From a virus, in the IMG/VR virus record IMGVR_UViG_3300022871_000134, positions 1 to 21,825 of that record: a stretch of DNA of 21,825 bases. The stretch is one strand, 5' to 3'. Below the pieces are notes generated by a model. The model had not been told where the DNA came from, did not search any database, and was given only the letters and a program-made list of their open reading frames with translations. This document shows positions 1 through 6,578 of the stretch, piece after piece (within the stretch, counting starts at the first letter, position 1; every line of letters starts with the position of its first letter). Position numbers and translations under genes: made by a program.

Positions 1-399
1 GAATTACTCACCTACAAAGGGGTTCGTAAGCACAAAGACAACCGAAAAAAAGGAATAGTTATTAGTGAGGGCAGGCAAAAGAAGTTAGAGATAGAGGTTA
101 AGATACTGACAGCAAAGCACCGTAAACAAATAGGCGAACTGATTGAGTATCAAGAACACCAAGACGAGATGGTTGAACTACTACAGCATTTTACAACAGC
201 CCTAGATTTCTTTTTAAACGAAACCAGACTTGTCAAGGACGAGCGGCTATTAAAAATAGCAGAGACGATAAGGGATAGAACAATATTAAGATTAAAAAAC
301 ATATTAGAAAATAAAGTGGAAAGTAGTTCGTCAAGTGAGGATAAGAATGCAACAAAGGACAATAAACAAATTAGTCCAATACCTAATACCCAGAGATAA
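1..399 (+). CDS. Terminase small subunit-like protein (Nu1-like), 5' end cut by window
   Basis: The frame is open from base 1 to a TAA at 397-399, so about 132 C-terminal codons are present and the start lies outside the window. The visible part is highly charged and helical: a basic stretch (KHKDNRKKG), then a long predicted coiled coil with a KLEIEVKIL...IGELIEY pattern and a second helical block, ending in a short ESSSSSED tail. Alternating Lys/Glu helices followed by a 'GEL' segment resemble the C-terminal half of Nu1-type small terminases, which recognise phage DNA and recruit the large subunit. Position directly before the large terminase, as Nu1 precedes gpA in lambda, is the main support. 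The 3' end overlaps the large terminase gene by about 50 nt. The DNA-binding domain would be upstream, so the identity is an inference from context and helix pattern. Confidence 0.55.
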   Translation, partial: ELLTYKGVRKHKDNRKKGIVISEGRQKKLEIEVKILTAKHRKQIGELIEYQEHQDEMVELLQHFTTALDFFLNETRLVKDERLLKIAETIRDRTILRLKNILENKVESSSSSEDKNATKDNKQISPIPNTQR

Positions 400-2164
400 T
401 CGTAACATCTGGCAGTGGGCAGAGTCAGACGATGGTATAGATTTCTCTCGTGTTGTTACTTACGACTGTTCCTATAAACGGAAGTTCTCAATTGATTTAT
501 TACCTTTTTGGAAAGAGCCCCTGAATAATGTATTAGATTTAAATTGCAGGGAACAGATAATTCTAAAGCCAGCTCGTGCAGGGGGCAGTATGACTTTACT
601 TGAGACAACAATGCGACACTCAATTGCCTGCCGTCCACAATCTATTTTATATATAACTGGTAGTAAAGAGTCTGCCGAAAGCTTCTTTAAGTTAAGGATT
701 TGCAAAGGAATGAAACTATCTCCTATAACAGAAGCTAAATATAAAGCAGCCAAAGTATATGATACTACCATCTTATTCCCCGACTCCCGATTAATGGCAA
801 CCTATCCAGGTAATAAGATGTTTGGCAAGAGTGACGCTTGGAGTCTTATCCTGGCTGATGAGATAAGTGCATATTTTGATCCTGCAGCTATTGCAGCTCT
901 CAGAACTCGTCAAGTAACCGTTCCCTTCTCTCATCTAATATTAATTAGTAGTCCTGACGCCAATCAACCTAGGAACTCAAATGATGATCCAATTCACATA
1001 GAATATGAAAAAGGCGATATGAGGGAATGGTTCTGTAAAGATCCAAAAACTGGTAATAAGTTTGTCTTCAAAATGGGCAGTCGCAAAGGCAATGAACCAG
1101 GATTAAAGATTAGCCAAGACGCAAAGAACAAGGATGGTAGTTGGAATATGAATACCGTGAGAAGAGATGTCTACTTCTTAACCCCAGACAAAACTAGGAT
1201 ATATGAGAAGAACAGAATGGATGTTGTCCGAACTGGCAAGTGGATACCAACCAGAAAAGATATGGAAAATGTTGAGCCAAATAGAAAGTCATATCATCTA
1301 AACGCTTTTTTGATGCCTTGGATTACTCTTGGAGAGTTGGCTTGTAGATGGATAGAGGCAGTGGAAACTTCTAAGTCAGAGGTTAGAAGTTTTATTATGA
1401 ACTACCTAGCGGAACCATATTATGAGAGTAAGATCCAGTTGAGAGGTAACGAGGTTATCTATGATAGGTGTGGAAATTATAAAAAGAACGACAACCTATT
1501 GACGATTGACGAATACAAAAGTAAGTATGAGATATTAATTAAAGACTATAAAGAAAAGAACAAAGACAAAGAGAAGGTAACGCCTAACCCAGTTCTAATT
1601 CTAACGGGTGATGTCCAGAAAACCAACCTCTATGCCTTGGCAAGATTGTGGTTTAACAATGGTGATAGTTATCTAATAGACTGGGCTTCCGTTCCTACCT
1701 TCTCAGATTATGTAGCCTTTGATGAGAGATTAAAACCCTACTACTGCGGCATTGATATTAACTATCGTGATCGGGCGGCGGAGGCTACTGATATTTGCTG
1801 GAAACATAGGATGATTGCTATGGTGGGTAGTAAAGCCAGAATGAAAAACCGTATAGACATAACCTTGGTTGACCCATATCAGGGCACTAAGTATGGTGGT
1901 AAACACAAGATAACCCAGATTATGTTTGATAGTTCATTTTTTAAAGATTTGTTATTTGAATTAATTAACAACCAAAGAAAGAACCAATGGTATATCTATG
2001 ACAGTCCAGAGAACGAGTATGTCCAACAGTTAAACTCAGAGCGTAAGATTGACGGCAAGTGGGAGCAGATTAAAAACGACAACCATGCATTAGACTGTGA
2101 GATAGAGAGTTTAGTAATCGCATACCACCTAGGATTTATCAACCCCCAAATAGGAGAGACATAA
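347..2164 (+). CDS. Phage terminase large subunit, GpA family
   Basis: This is the ATPase-nuclease that cuts and translocates phage DNA into the prohead. I chose ATG 347 because GAGG at 337-340 sits six bases ahead; an in-frame GTG at 335 would add four residues. The product is 605 aa, close to lambda gpA (641). The ATPase half shows a non-canonical Walker A loop, KPARAGGS (residues about 74-81), and Walker B LILADE (about 167-172). The nuclease half shows ILTGDVQ (acidic Asp at about 422) and NDNHALDCE (Asp at about 583), matching the GpA-type pattern of a 'GvDvQ' strand and a late 'NhaLDc' motif. The stop overlaps the next ATG (TAATG). No frameshift is seen. GpA-type terminases usually make cohesive ends, so cos packaging is a reasonable inference. 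Confidence 0.93.
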   Translation: MQQRTINKLVQYLIPRDNRNIWQWAESDDGIDFSRVVTYDCSYKRKFSIDLLPFWKEPLNNVLDLNCREQIILKPARAGGSMTLLETTMRHSIACRPQSILYITGSKESAESFFKLRICKGMKLSPITEAKYKAAKVYDTTILFPDSRLMATYPGNKMFGKSDAWSLILADEISAYFDPAAIAALRTRQVTVPFSHLILISSPDANQPRNSNDDPIHIEYEKGDMREWFCKDPKTGNKFVFKMGSRKGNEPGLKISQDAKNKDGSWNMNTVRRDVYFLTPDKTRIYEKNRMDVVRTGKWIPTRKDMENVEPNRKSYHLNAFLMPWITLGELACRWIEAVETSKSEVRSFIMNYLAEPYYESKIQLRGNEVIYDRCGNYKKNDNLLTIDEYKSKYEILIKDYKEKNKDKEKVTPNPVLILTGDVQKTNLYALARLWFNNGDSYLIDWASVPTFSDYVAFDERLKPYYCGIDINYRDRAAEATDICWKHRMIAMVGSKARMKNRIDITLVDPYQGTKYGGKHKITQIMFDSSFFKDLLFELINNQRKNQWYIYDSPENEYVQQLNSERKIDGKWEQIKNDNHALDCEIESLVIAYHLGFINPQIGET

Positions 2165-2379
2165 TGGAACCAATAAGTGTGTTAAGGAAATGGTTCAAGA
2201 AACATAAGAGCCCAATACAAATGGGCGTGGCAGTAGAATATGGGATACCGAAATGGATTGGTGAGAAGTATCCCTGTGAGAACGGGCTAGTCCAATCAAT
2301 GTGTATTATTTGTGAACTCGGTGAACCAGTTAGGGTGTATTTTGATTATATACCAAAGGAGAAAAATGAGAAAATGTAG
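2164..2379 (+). CDS. Small hypothetical protein
   Basis: This 71-residue protein starts within the terminase stop (TAATG), which suggests translational coupling. It has a basic N-terminus (RKWFKKHK), a central VAVEYGIPKW segment and three cysteines (one in YPCENG, two in MCIICE). It overlaps the next gene by 14 nt. I do not recognise a family. In lambda-like phages the gap between the large terminase and the joiner usually holds at most one gene, so this and the following three are accessory insertions in that slot. That the frame is really used is supported by the coupled start and tight packing only. Confidence 0.6.
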   Translation: MEPISVLRKWFKKHKSPIQMGVAVEYGIPKWIGEKYPCENGLVQSMCIICELGEPVRVYFDYIPKEKNEKM

Positions 2380-2659
2380 AGAATGTAAAATCCTAAAAGA
2401 TGAAAGCGAATTTAGCGTCGCCAAAAGTAATAAGGATGGGTTAAACAATAGGTGTAAGAGATGTGTATGTAATTATGGAAAAAAATGGAATCAAAAACAT
2501 AAAGAGGAGAAGGTGGTATACTCAAAGAAATATAGACAGGAACATTTAGCTCACTTAAAAAAATATATGAAACAATATTATATAGACAATAAAGACAGGA
2601 TTAAACTGAGGGAATATATGAGTATGTCCTCAATGTCCTCGGAAAAGGAGAATAAATGA
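2366..2659 (+). CDS. Small four-cysteine zinc-finger protein with basic helical tail
   Basis: The start at ATG 2366 is set by AAGGAG at 2356-2361; the open frame upstream to 2312 lacks such a site. The 97-residue product opens with MRKCRECKILKDESEF, then GLNNRCKRC: two CxxC knuckles about 24 residues apart, the arrangement of the short zinc-binding modules common in phage accessory proteins and at the front of some HNH nucleases. No HNH residues follow. Instead there is a basic amphipathic region (YSKKYRQEH, LKKYMKQYY, NKDRIKLREY) suited to nucleic-acid contact. It is clearly paralogous to the next gene: both have KKC/RKC-x2-C, KDExEF, a second CxxC and a KKW or GKKW end. The stop overlaps that gene's ATG (ATGA). 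Function is unknown; nucleic-acid binding is inferred. Confidence 0.75.
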   Translation: MRKCRECKILKDESEFSVAKSNKDGLNNRCKRCVCNYGKKWNQKHKEEKVVYSKKYRQEHLAHLKKYMKQYYIDNKDRIKLREYMSMSSMSSEKENK

Positions 2660-2787
2660 AAAAATGTATCCAATGTAAAATGAAGAAAGATGAGAAAGAG
2701 TTTTACATATCTAGGGACAAAAAGAGTGGAAGTCTACCTGTATGTCACAAATGTTTACGGATAAATATGAAGAAATGGACAAAATAA
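2656..2787 (+). CDS. Minimal 43-aa zinc-finger paralog of the preceding gene
   Basis: This 43-codon gene starts at ATG 2656, inside the previous stop, with AAGGAG at 2645-2650 just ahead, and ends at TAA 2785-2787. The product begins MKKCIQCKMKKDEKEF and continues to a second CxxC (CHKC) and ends MKKWTK. Aligned by eye to the gene before it, it keeps the zinc-binding core (KKCxxCKxxKDExEF...CxxC...KKW) but lacks the long basic tail. It is either a tandem duplicate trimmed to its core or the front of a gene cut short by the HTH gene overlapping its 3' end. The strong ribosome site, coupled start and conserved cysteines make it a probable real gene. Its function is unknown. Confidence 0.65.
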   Translation: MKKCIQCKMKKDEKEFYISRDKKSGSLPVCHKCLRINMKKWTK

Positions 2788-3137
2788 AACAAGACTATAA
2801 CATTAATGATTTAAAAGATCCAAAAAAATACTGTGAGTTGTGCGGTAGTATTTTAGATCATCACGAGATTATTAAGAATTATAAGCCCATAGATATAATA
2901 AAAAAGATGATAGAGTTGTCTATACAATTCCCCAAGTCATTCCAGATATTATCCATAACTATACGCAACCCAGGATTGAGTTATCGTGAGTATAGTAAGA
3001 TACTAGGCGTGTCCTACAATGCAATATATCTGGGCATACAGCGATTGGAAAAACACTTTGCGATGAAGTTATATTGTCCTAAGTTCATTAGTTCTCCTGC
3101 CCAGAAGAGAAGAAGGAGAAGGGAGAGAGGTAAGTAA
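2742..3137 (+). CDS. HTH-like DNA-binding protein with one CxxC and a basic tail
   Basis: The longest frame starts at ATG 2742 (131 aa), but ATG 2751 and 2775 are also possible. None has a strong ribosome site, and 2775 gives an overlap with the preceding gene (13 nt) like the one just upstream. After a CELCG knuckle and a helical stretch (IDIIKKMIELS), residues about 85-110 read GLSYREYSKILGVSYNAIYL, which has the spacing of a helix-turn-helix: helix, 'GVS' turn, recognition helix. The C-terminus is strongly basic (KRRRRRERGK). It could be a late-gene regulator or a packaging accessory factor. A small-terminase role is less likely because the Nu1-like gene is upstream of the large subunit. 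The gene ends two bases before the first copy of the 22-bp intergenic motif. Confidence 0.65.
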   Translation: MSQMFTDKYEEMDKIKQDYNINDLKDPKKYCELCGSILDHHEIIKNYKPIDIIKKMIELSIQFPKSFQILSITIRNPGLSYREYSKILGVSYNAIYLGIQRLEKHFAMKLYCPKFISSPAQKRRRRRERGK

Positions 3138-3138
3138 C

Positions 3139-3160
3139 ATTGACAAAATATGGTATAATA
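3139..3160 (+). promoter_or_regulatory. 22-bp recurrent intergenic motif, copy 1 (candidate phage promoter)
   Basis: ATTGACAAAATA, four variable bases (TGGT), ATAATA. It lies 21 bases ahead of the gpW-like start. It is one of six near-identical copies in the window, all in gaps before gene starts. TTGACA looks like a -35 box, but the second conserved block is only 9-10 bases further, not 17. The function as a promoter is inferred. Confidence 0.6.
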
Positions 3161-3181
3161 GGATACTAAAGGAATAATATT

Positions 3182-3445
3182 ATGGCTTTACTTTCAGCAG
3201 AAGCGATGGCAGAACTTTGCCAGACCGCTTTATCAAGTATTATAACAGGTAAAATATCGTCATATAGTATTGGTGACTCTCAGTTTACTCGGCACAACAT
3301 TGACTCTCTTCAGAAGCTATACCAGTTTTGGAAGAAGGAAGCCTCTGTTGAAGCTAATGGCAAATCAAGAATACTAAAGGCTCAAATCAATAATGATGAT
3401 ATCTATCCCGCCGATTATGAAGAAGTTGTAGAAGAGGATTACTAA
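3182..3445 (+). CDS. Head-to-tail joining protein, lambda gpW-like
   Basis: This 87-residue protein starts at ATG 3182 behind AAAGGAATAATATT. Its N-terminal 50 residues follow the gpW pattern: an AELCQTALSSIITGK helix (alanine and leucine spaced as in gpW, ending in 'L..GK'), a short strand pair (SSYSIGDSQFTRHN) and a second helix (IDSLQKLYQFWKK). gpW (68 aa in lambda) binds at the portal vertex after packaging and forms the site for the next connector. The position between the large terminase and the portal is exactly that of W in lambda, which strengthens the call. The C-terminus is an acidic extension (EEVVEEDY) not needed by the family. The portal ATG follows the stop after one base. Confidence 0.8.
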   Translation: MALLSAEAMAELCQTALSSIITGKISSYSIGDSQFTRHNIDSLQKLYQFWKKEASVEANGKSRILKAQINNDDIYPADYEEVVEEDY

Positions 3446-3446
3446 T

Positions 3447-4427
3447 ATGTTAAAAAAGCTTCCTAAGTCCATTAAGACTAAAACGCCTGTGAGAAAAAGA
3501 AAAGCGTCTGGTTATGATGGTGCCTTGAATAGCAAGAACCGTTTAAACCGCTCTTATGTAACTACTTACTCTGTTGACGAAGATAATTTAATAGGAGCTT
3601 ATCAGGCAGAGAGATTGCGTCTTGAGGCAAAAGACTTGTTCAGGAACGGCATAGGTAAGGCTTGTGTAGACAGGTTTAGCACTTATGTAGTTGGCACAGG
3701 TTTTAACATTCAGGCTAAGACGAGCGATAAAATATGGAATACAAAGTCAGAAAAATATTTTCAAAATTGGGGTAAAGTAGCAGACTATAATAAAAGGAGA
3801 ACGTGGAATGAAATATTACAAACCATTGTCCGTGATAGATTGCTTGTCGGTGAATCGTTTTTTATCCTTACATTATGGGGGCAATTACAGCCAATTGAGG
3901 CAGAGAGGATCTGCACCCCAGAGCCAGCTAGTAAGTTTGCGACAAAGAAAATTGTTGCAGGTGCAGAGATTGTTAAAGGGATAATAGTTGCTTGGTATAT
4001 TTGTGACAGAGACAAGTATGGTGTTATTGACAAACGCAAGTATACTCGTATAGCCGCTAGAGATATGGTTCACGTAGCGGCAACTTGGAGATGGGATGCT
4101 GTCCGTAGTTTGGCAGAGTTATCACCGATATTAGATACACTCAGAGACAAATCTGAGTTTACAACTTCCACGATTATATCCGCCAAAATTGCTGCTCGTA
4201 AATCATTAATAGTAATGAGTGACAGTGATATGCCTACTACCCTGCCAGCTCGGAGCACCGATGAGTCTTCATCCAGCAGTGGTACAATCCAAAAACGCAC
4301 GAAGATTATCAAAACAAACGACGGCGAAATTTACTACGGAAATCCTGGTGACAAGCTGGAAACCTTAAACAAGAAGTGCCAGCAACAACCTACCCTGAAT
4401 TTACTAAGTCTATTCTGGGAGAGGTAG
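3447..4427 (+). CDS. Portal protein, gpB/Phage_portal_2 type, N-terminal part (frame broken)
   Basis: The start is ATG 3447, with GAGGA about ten bases ahead, right after the gpW-like stop. Residues 1-~310 match the lambda portal family: GYDGA near the N-terminus, the LRLEAKDLFRNG...KACVDRF helix and VVGTGFNIQAK (family pattern 'R.rdl.rNn..a..av....vG.G'), then ERICTPE, MVHVAATWRWDAVRSLAELSPIL and GEIYYGNPGDKLE. After that the reading frame carries an unrelated tail (CQQQPTLNLLSLFWER) to a TAG at 4425-4427, while the expected continuation appears in the -1 frame. Joined, the two parts give about 532 aa, essentially the length of lambda gpB (533). A short DESSSSSG tract sits in a presumed loop. 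As it stands this part alone would not make a working dodecameric portal. Confidence 0.88.
   Translation: MLKKLPKSIKTKTPVRKRKASGYDGALNSKNRLNRSYVTTYSVDEDNLIGAYQAERLRLEAKDLFRNGIGKACVDRFSTYVVGTGFNIQAKTSDKIWNTKSEKYFQNWGKVADYNKRRTWNEILQTIVRDRLLVGESFFILTLWGQLQPIEAERICTPEPASKFATKKIVAGAEIVKGIIVAWYICDRDKYGVIDKRKYTRIAARDMVHVAATWRWDAVRSLAELSPILDTLRDKSEFTTSTIISAKIAARKSLIVMSDSDMPTTLPARSTDESSSSSGTIQKRTKIIKTNDGEIYYGNPGDKLETLNKKCQQQPTLNLLSLFWER
4364..4380 (+). other. Frame-change site inside the portal gene (-1)
   Basis: The upstream frame is open to 4427 and the -1 frame is open from 4352 (a TGA lies at 4349-4351), so the change must occur between 4352 and 4424. C-TTA-AAC at 4364-4370 is phased as an X-XXY-YYZ slippery heptamer and would give LET-L-KQEV-PATTYPEF. 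A lost base in the A-rich stretch 4367-4376 (giving NKKV-PATTYPEF) explains the data equally well. I see no strong downstream hairpin, so a mutation or sequencing indel is slightly favoured over programmed shifting. Confidence 0.75.
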
Positions 4428-5044
4428 CTGCAATATTGGGCATATCTTATCAGGTGCTTATGTTGGAGTTAGCCAAGACAGATGAGGTGCAATTGAGAGT
4501 AGCTAGCCAGATATTTAAAATTTGGCAGCAATGGCTTTCTGAGAAATTCATTGAAAAGATTTGGAACTGGAGAATTGCCAAGGCTGTTAAGGCAGGAGAT
4601 TTGCCACCAGCACCCCTAGATGATAATGGTGTATCAGAATGGTATAAGATAGTTATCCTACCGCCACCTGATCCATTCGTAAAAGACGAAACCGCAAGAG
4701 ATGTTGCCGGTTTTAACCTTGGCTCCGTATCTATAACCCAGATTGCCCATAGAAAATCATTAGATAACAGGGAGTTACTAAGCGAAAAGACAGACGACAT
4801 TGGTGTTGCTATTGAATTGGCAGATGATTTGAATATAAAACATCCTGGGCAAAACATAACCTGGAGGGATGTTATTAACTCTACGGGTCCAGCGTCCTTA
4901 TCAGCCGTCCAAACTGCTGCCGATCAAGAAGTCCTAAAAGAAAAGGACGATAAAAAAGAAGAAGAGGAAGAAGAGGAAGAGGTTAAAAAGGTAGTAGTGC
5001 CAAAAAAGAGTATCATTAGTAAACTATTTAATAGATTTAAGTAA
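4376..5044 (+). CDS. Portal protein, C-terminal part in the -1 frame
   Basis: This frame continues the portal: PATTYPEFTKSILGEVAAILGISYQVL aligns with the family's 'PststfeaF....lr.iAaglGipYe.L' segment, which follows the 'pGd' motif found at the end of the first part. It then has the aromatic LRVASQIFKIWQQWLSEKFIEKIWNWRI helix, a PPDPFVKDETARD stretch typical of the gpB clip/wing end, and a long acidic tail (about 12 Glu in a row of 20) before a basic end (SIISKLFNRFK). The nominal first codon is GTG 4376, but no ribosome site precedes it and the sequence begins mid-domain, so independent translation is unlikely. It is best read as the second half of the gene at 3447. Confidence 0.85.
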   Translation: MPATTYPEFTKSILGEVAAILGISYQVLMLELAKTDEVQLRVASQIFKIWQQWLSEKFIEKIWNWRIAKAVKAGDLPPAPLDDNGVSEWYKIVILPPPDPFVKDETARDVAGFNLGSVSITQIAHRKSLDNRELLSEKTDDIGVAIELADDLNIKHPGQNITWRDVINSTGPASLSAVQTAADQEVLKEKDDKKEEEEEEEEVKKVVVPKKSIISKLFNRFK

Positions 5045-5048
5045 TGAC

Positions 5049-5070
5049 ATTGACAAAATAACTAATAATA
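5049..5070 (+). promoter_or_regulatory. 22-bp recurrent intergenic motif, copy 2
   Basis: ATTGACAAAATA, ACTA, ATAATA. It begins four bases after the portal stop and ends nine bases before the protease start, so it abuts the ribosome site (AAGGA at 5070-5074). A transcript starting inside the motif would have a very short leader. Confidence 0.6.
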
Positions 5071-5079
5071 AGGATTAAA

Positions 5080-6057
5080 ATGGATAAGAAAATATTAAGT
5101 ATAGTCAAAGTTAACAAATGGGCAATGGACATCGAAGCCTTTAAAGCCCTGCAAACAAATCTGCACTTAACAGATGCTTCCACTTTCGATTTAAAAATTG
5201 GTTACGAGCAACCCAACTACAATGTTGTTAATGGTGTTGCTGTTATCCCAATCAAAGGGGTGTTGTCAAAAGGCGTCTCTGATATTGAGGCTATTTTTCT
5301 AGATGTTATTGATACAGATAATGTTTCAGATATGTTTTCTAAAGCGGAAAGAGATGAAACTGTTGAGTCAATCGTGCTTGATATCAATAGCCCTGGTGGT
5401 TCTGCTGCTGGTATCCCAGAGTTATACGACAGAGTTTCCAATAGTTCCAAGCCTGTAATATCTTATGTTGATGAGATGTGTGCGTCGGGAGCCTACTGGA
5501 TTGCCTCTGCTAGTGACGCAATCTATGCAACCAAATCTGCTGATGTTGGTAGCATTGGTTGTTTCGTTTCGTTCCTTGATGTTAGTAAATACTTTGAAAA
5601 TCTTGGTGTGAAAAACGAAATGATTATCTCAACTGGATCAAAATATAAAGGGATGGGTGCTCCAGGGACATCGTTATCTGACACACATAGAGAGCAGTTG
5701 CAGACAGAGGTAGATTATATTAACGATATGTTCCACGAGGATGTTAACAAAAATAGAGCGATTAATCCTGACGATATGGCGGGACAAACCTTTATTGGTT
5801 CGATGGCTGAGAAAGCAGGTTACGTTGATAATATCGTGCTAGATGGTATTGATAGGGCAATGGCAGATGTTACTACCTTAGCTAATTTTAACGCCCAGAA
5901 ACAAGTATCGGAAACCTCAGTACAAGTTGAGGAATATAATTGTTCGTGTATAGATTGTGGGCACAAAATGAAATCGGATAAACATTGTAACACAATCAAG
6001 TGTCCTAAATGCGGCGGAGAAATGAGACGGCAGGAACGCCCAGGACCAGGAAGATAA
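5080..6057 (+). CDS. Head maturation protease, S49/SppA family (lambda gpC type), with C-terminal zinc ribbon
   Basis: This is a serine protease expected to cleave scaffold and other head proteins inside the prohead. The 325-residue product starts at ATG 5080 behind AAGGATTAAA. The S49 core is complete: VAVIPIKG strand (about 53-60), LDINSPGGS oxyanion segment (100-108), CASGAYWIAS with the catalytic Ser136, VGSIGCFVSF (156-165) and STGSKYKGMG with the candidate catalytic lysine (188 or 190). The position after the portal and before the scaffold and capsid is that of gpC. Unusually, residues 290-311 form a zinc ribbon with C290-x2-C293 and C308-x2-C311 (CIDCGH...CPKCGGEMRR), followed by a PGPGR end. 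In lambda the corresponding C-terminal region encodes the nested scaffold Nu3; here the scaffold candidate is a separate gene. Confidence 0.92.
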   Translation: MDKKILSIVKVNKWAMDIEAFKALQTNLHLTDASTFDLKIGYEQPNYNVVNGVAVIPIKGVLSKGVSDIEAIFLDVIDTDNVSDMFSKAERDETVESIVLDINSPGGSAAGIPELYDRVSNSSKPVISYVDEMCASGAYWIASASDAIYATKSADVGSIGCFVSFLDVSKYFENLGVKNEMIISTGSKYKGMGAPGTSLSDTHREQLQTEVDYINDMFHEDVNKNRAINPDDMAGQTFIGSMAEKAGYVDNIVLDGIDRAMADVTTLANFNAQKQVSETSVQVEEYNCSCIDCGHKMKSDKHCNTIKCPKCGGEMRRQERPGPGR

Positions 6058-6063
6058 TTAAGG

Positions 6064-6085
6064 ATTGACAAAATAACATATAGTA
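6064..6085 (+). promoter_or_regulatory. 22-bp recurrent intergenic motif, copy 3
   Basis: ATTGACAAAATA, ACAT, ATAGTA. It is the first of two tandem copies in the 77-base gap before the scaffold candidate. No gene start follows directly; the second copy lies 14 bases downstream. Confidence 0.6.
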
Positions 6086-6099
6086 CAAGTTAAAAAGAG

Positions 6100-6122
6100 G
6101 TTGACAAAATAAACATATAGTA
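6100..6122 (+). promoter_or_regulatory. Recurrent intergenic motif, copy 4 (one base longer)
   Basis: GTTGACAAAATA, AACAT, ATAGTA: the same motif with one extra spacer base, almost a duplicate of copy 3. It ends 12 bases before the scaffold-candidate ATG. The tandem pair is placed ahead of the scaffold and capsid genes, whose products are needed in the greatest amounts. Confidence 0.58.
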
Positions 6123-6134
6123 AGGAATATAATT

Positions 6135-6542
6135 ATGAGTGAAACAGTTGTTCAAAAATTAGAAAAAGCCGAAGCGTCAGTAAAAGAAAAAGATGCTGAC
6201 ATTGTTGCTAAGGTTGCAGATTTGAAAGTGGCAACCGAACTTGCAGAAGCAACTAAAGTTAAGGTTGATGCTTTTGATGTTCAAATTAAAGCGTTAGATG
6301 CTGAGATTGCTACTCTTAAAGAAGATGTTGCAACAAAAGAAGCATCAATCGTTGAACTGAATAAGAAAATAACTCTTAACCCAGTTGTTGACCAGCCAGA
6401 TGGTACTGCCGCAGTAGAAGATGGTGCTACCGATACTGTAGTGGTTGACCATTACAAAGTGTATAAGGAAATGGCAAACAAAAGAGAAGCAGCAGTTTAT
6501 TTCAAAGCCCACGAAGCCGAAATAACTGAAGCTTGCAAATAA
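6135..6542 (+). CDS. Putative scaffolding protein (coiled coil)
   Basis: This 135-residue acidic protein starts at ATG 6135 behind AAGGAATATAATT. Residues 5-78 are one long heptad-like coiled coil rich in Ala, Lys, Glu and Val (KLEKAEASVKEKDADI, KALDAEIATLKEDVATKEASIVEL), then a Pro/Gly/Asp linker (NPVVDQPDGTAAVEDG) and a short helical, basic-acidic C-terminal domain (YKVYKEMANKREAAVYFKAHEAEI). Head scaffolds are often short helical proteins with a charged C-terminal capsid-binding helix, and they lie between the protease and capsid genes, as here. I see no sequence match to a named scaffold family, so the role rests on position and fold. A decoration protein is a less likely alternative. Confidence 0.6.
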   Translation: MSETVVQKLEKAEASVKEKDADIVAKVADLKVATELAEATKVKVDAFDVQIKALDAEIATLKEDVATKEASIVELNKKITLNPVVDQPDGTAAVEDGATDTVVVDHYKVYKEMANKREAAVYFKAHEAEITEACK

Positions 6543-6578
6543 TCTCGTAAATAAGTAAATAAATAAAGGAATAAAATA

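Noticed and set aside
335-346. GTG start for the large terminase at 335
   Set aside because: The GAGG at 337-340 would lie inside that start, whereas it is well spaced for ATG 347.
3140-3168. TTGACA as a standard sigma-70 -35 box
   Set aside because: At 16-18 bases downstream the six copies give no consistent -10 hexamer, while the conserved second block is only 9-10 bases away. A normal sigma-70 promoter is therefore not supported.
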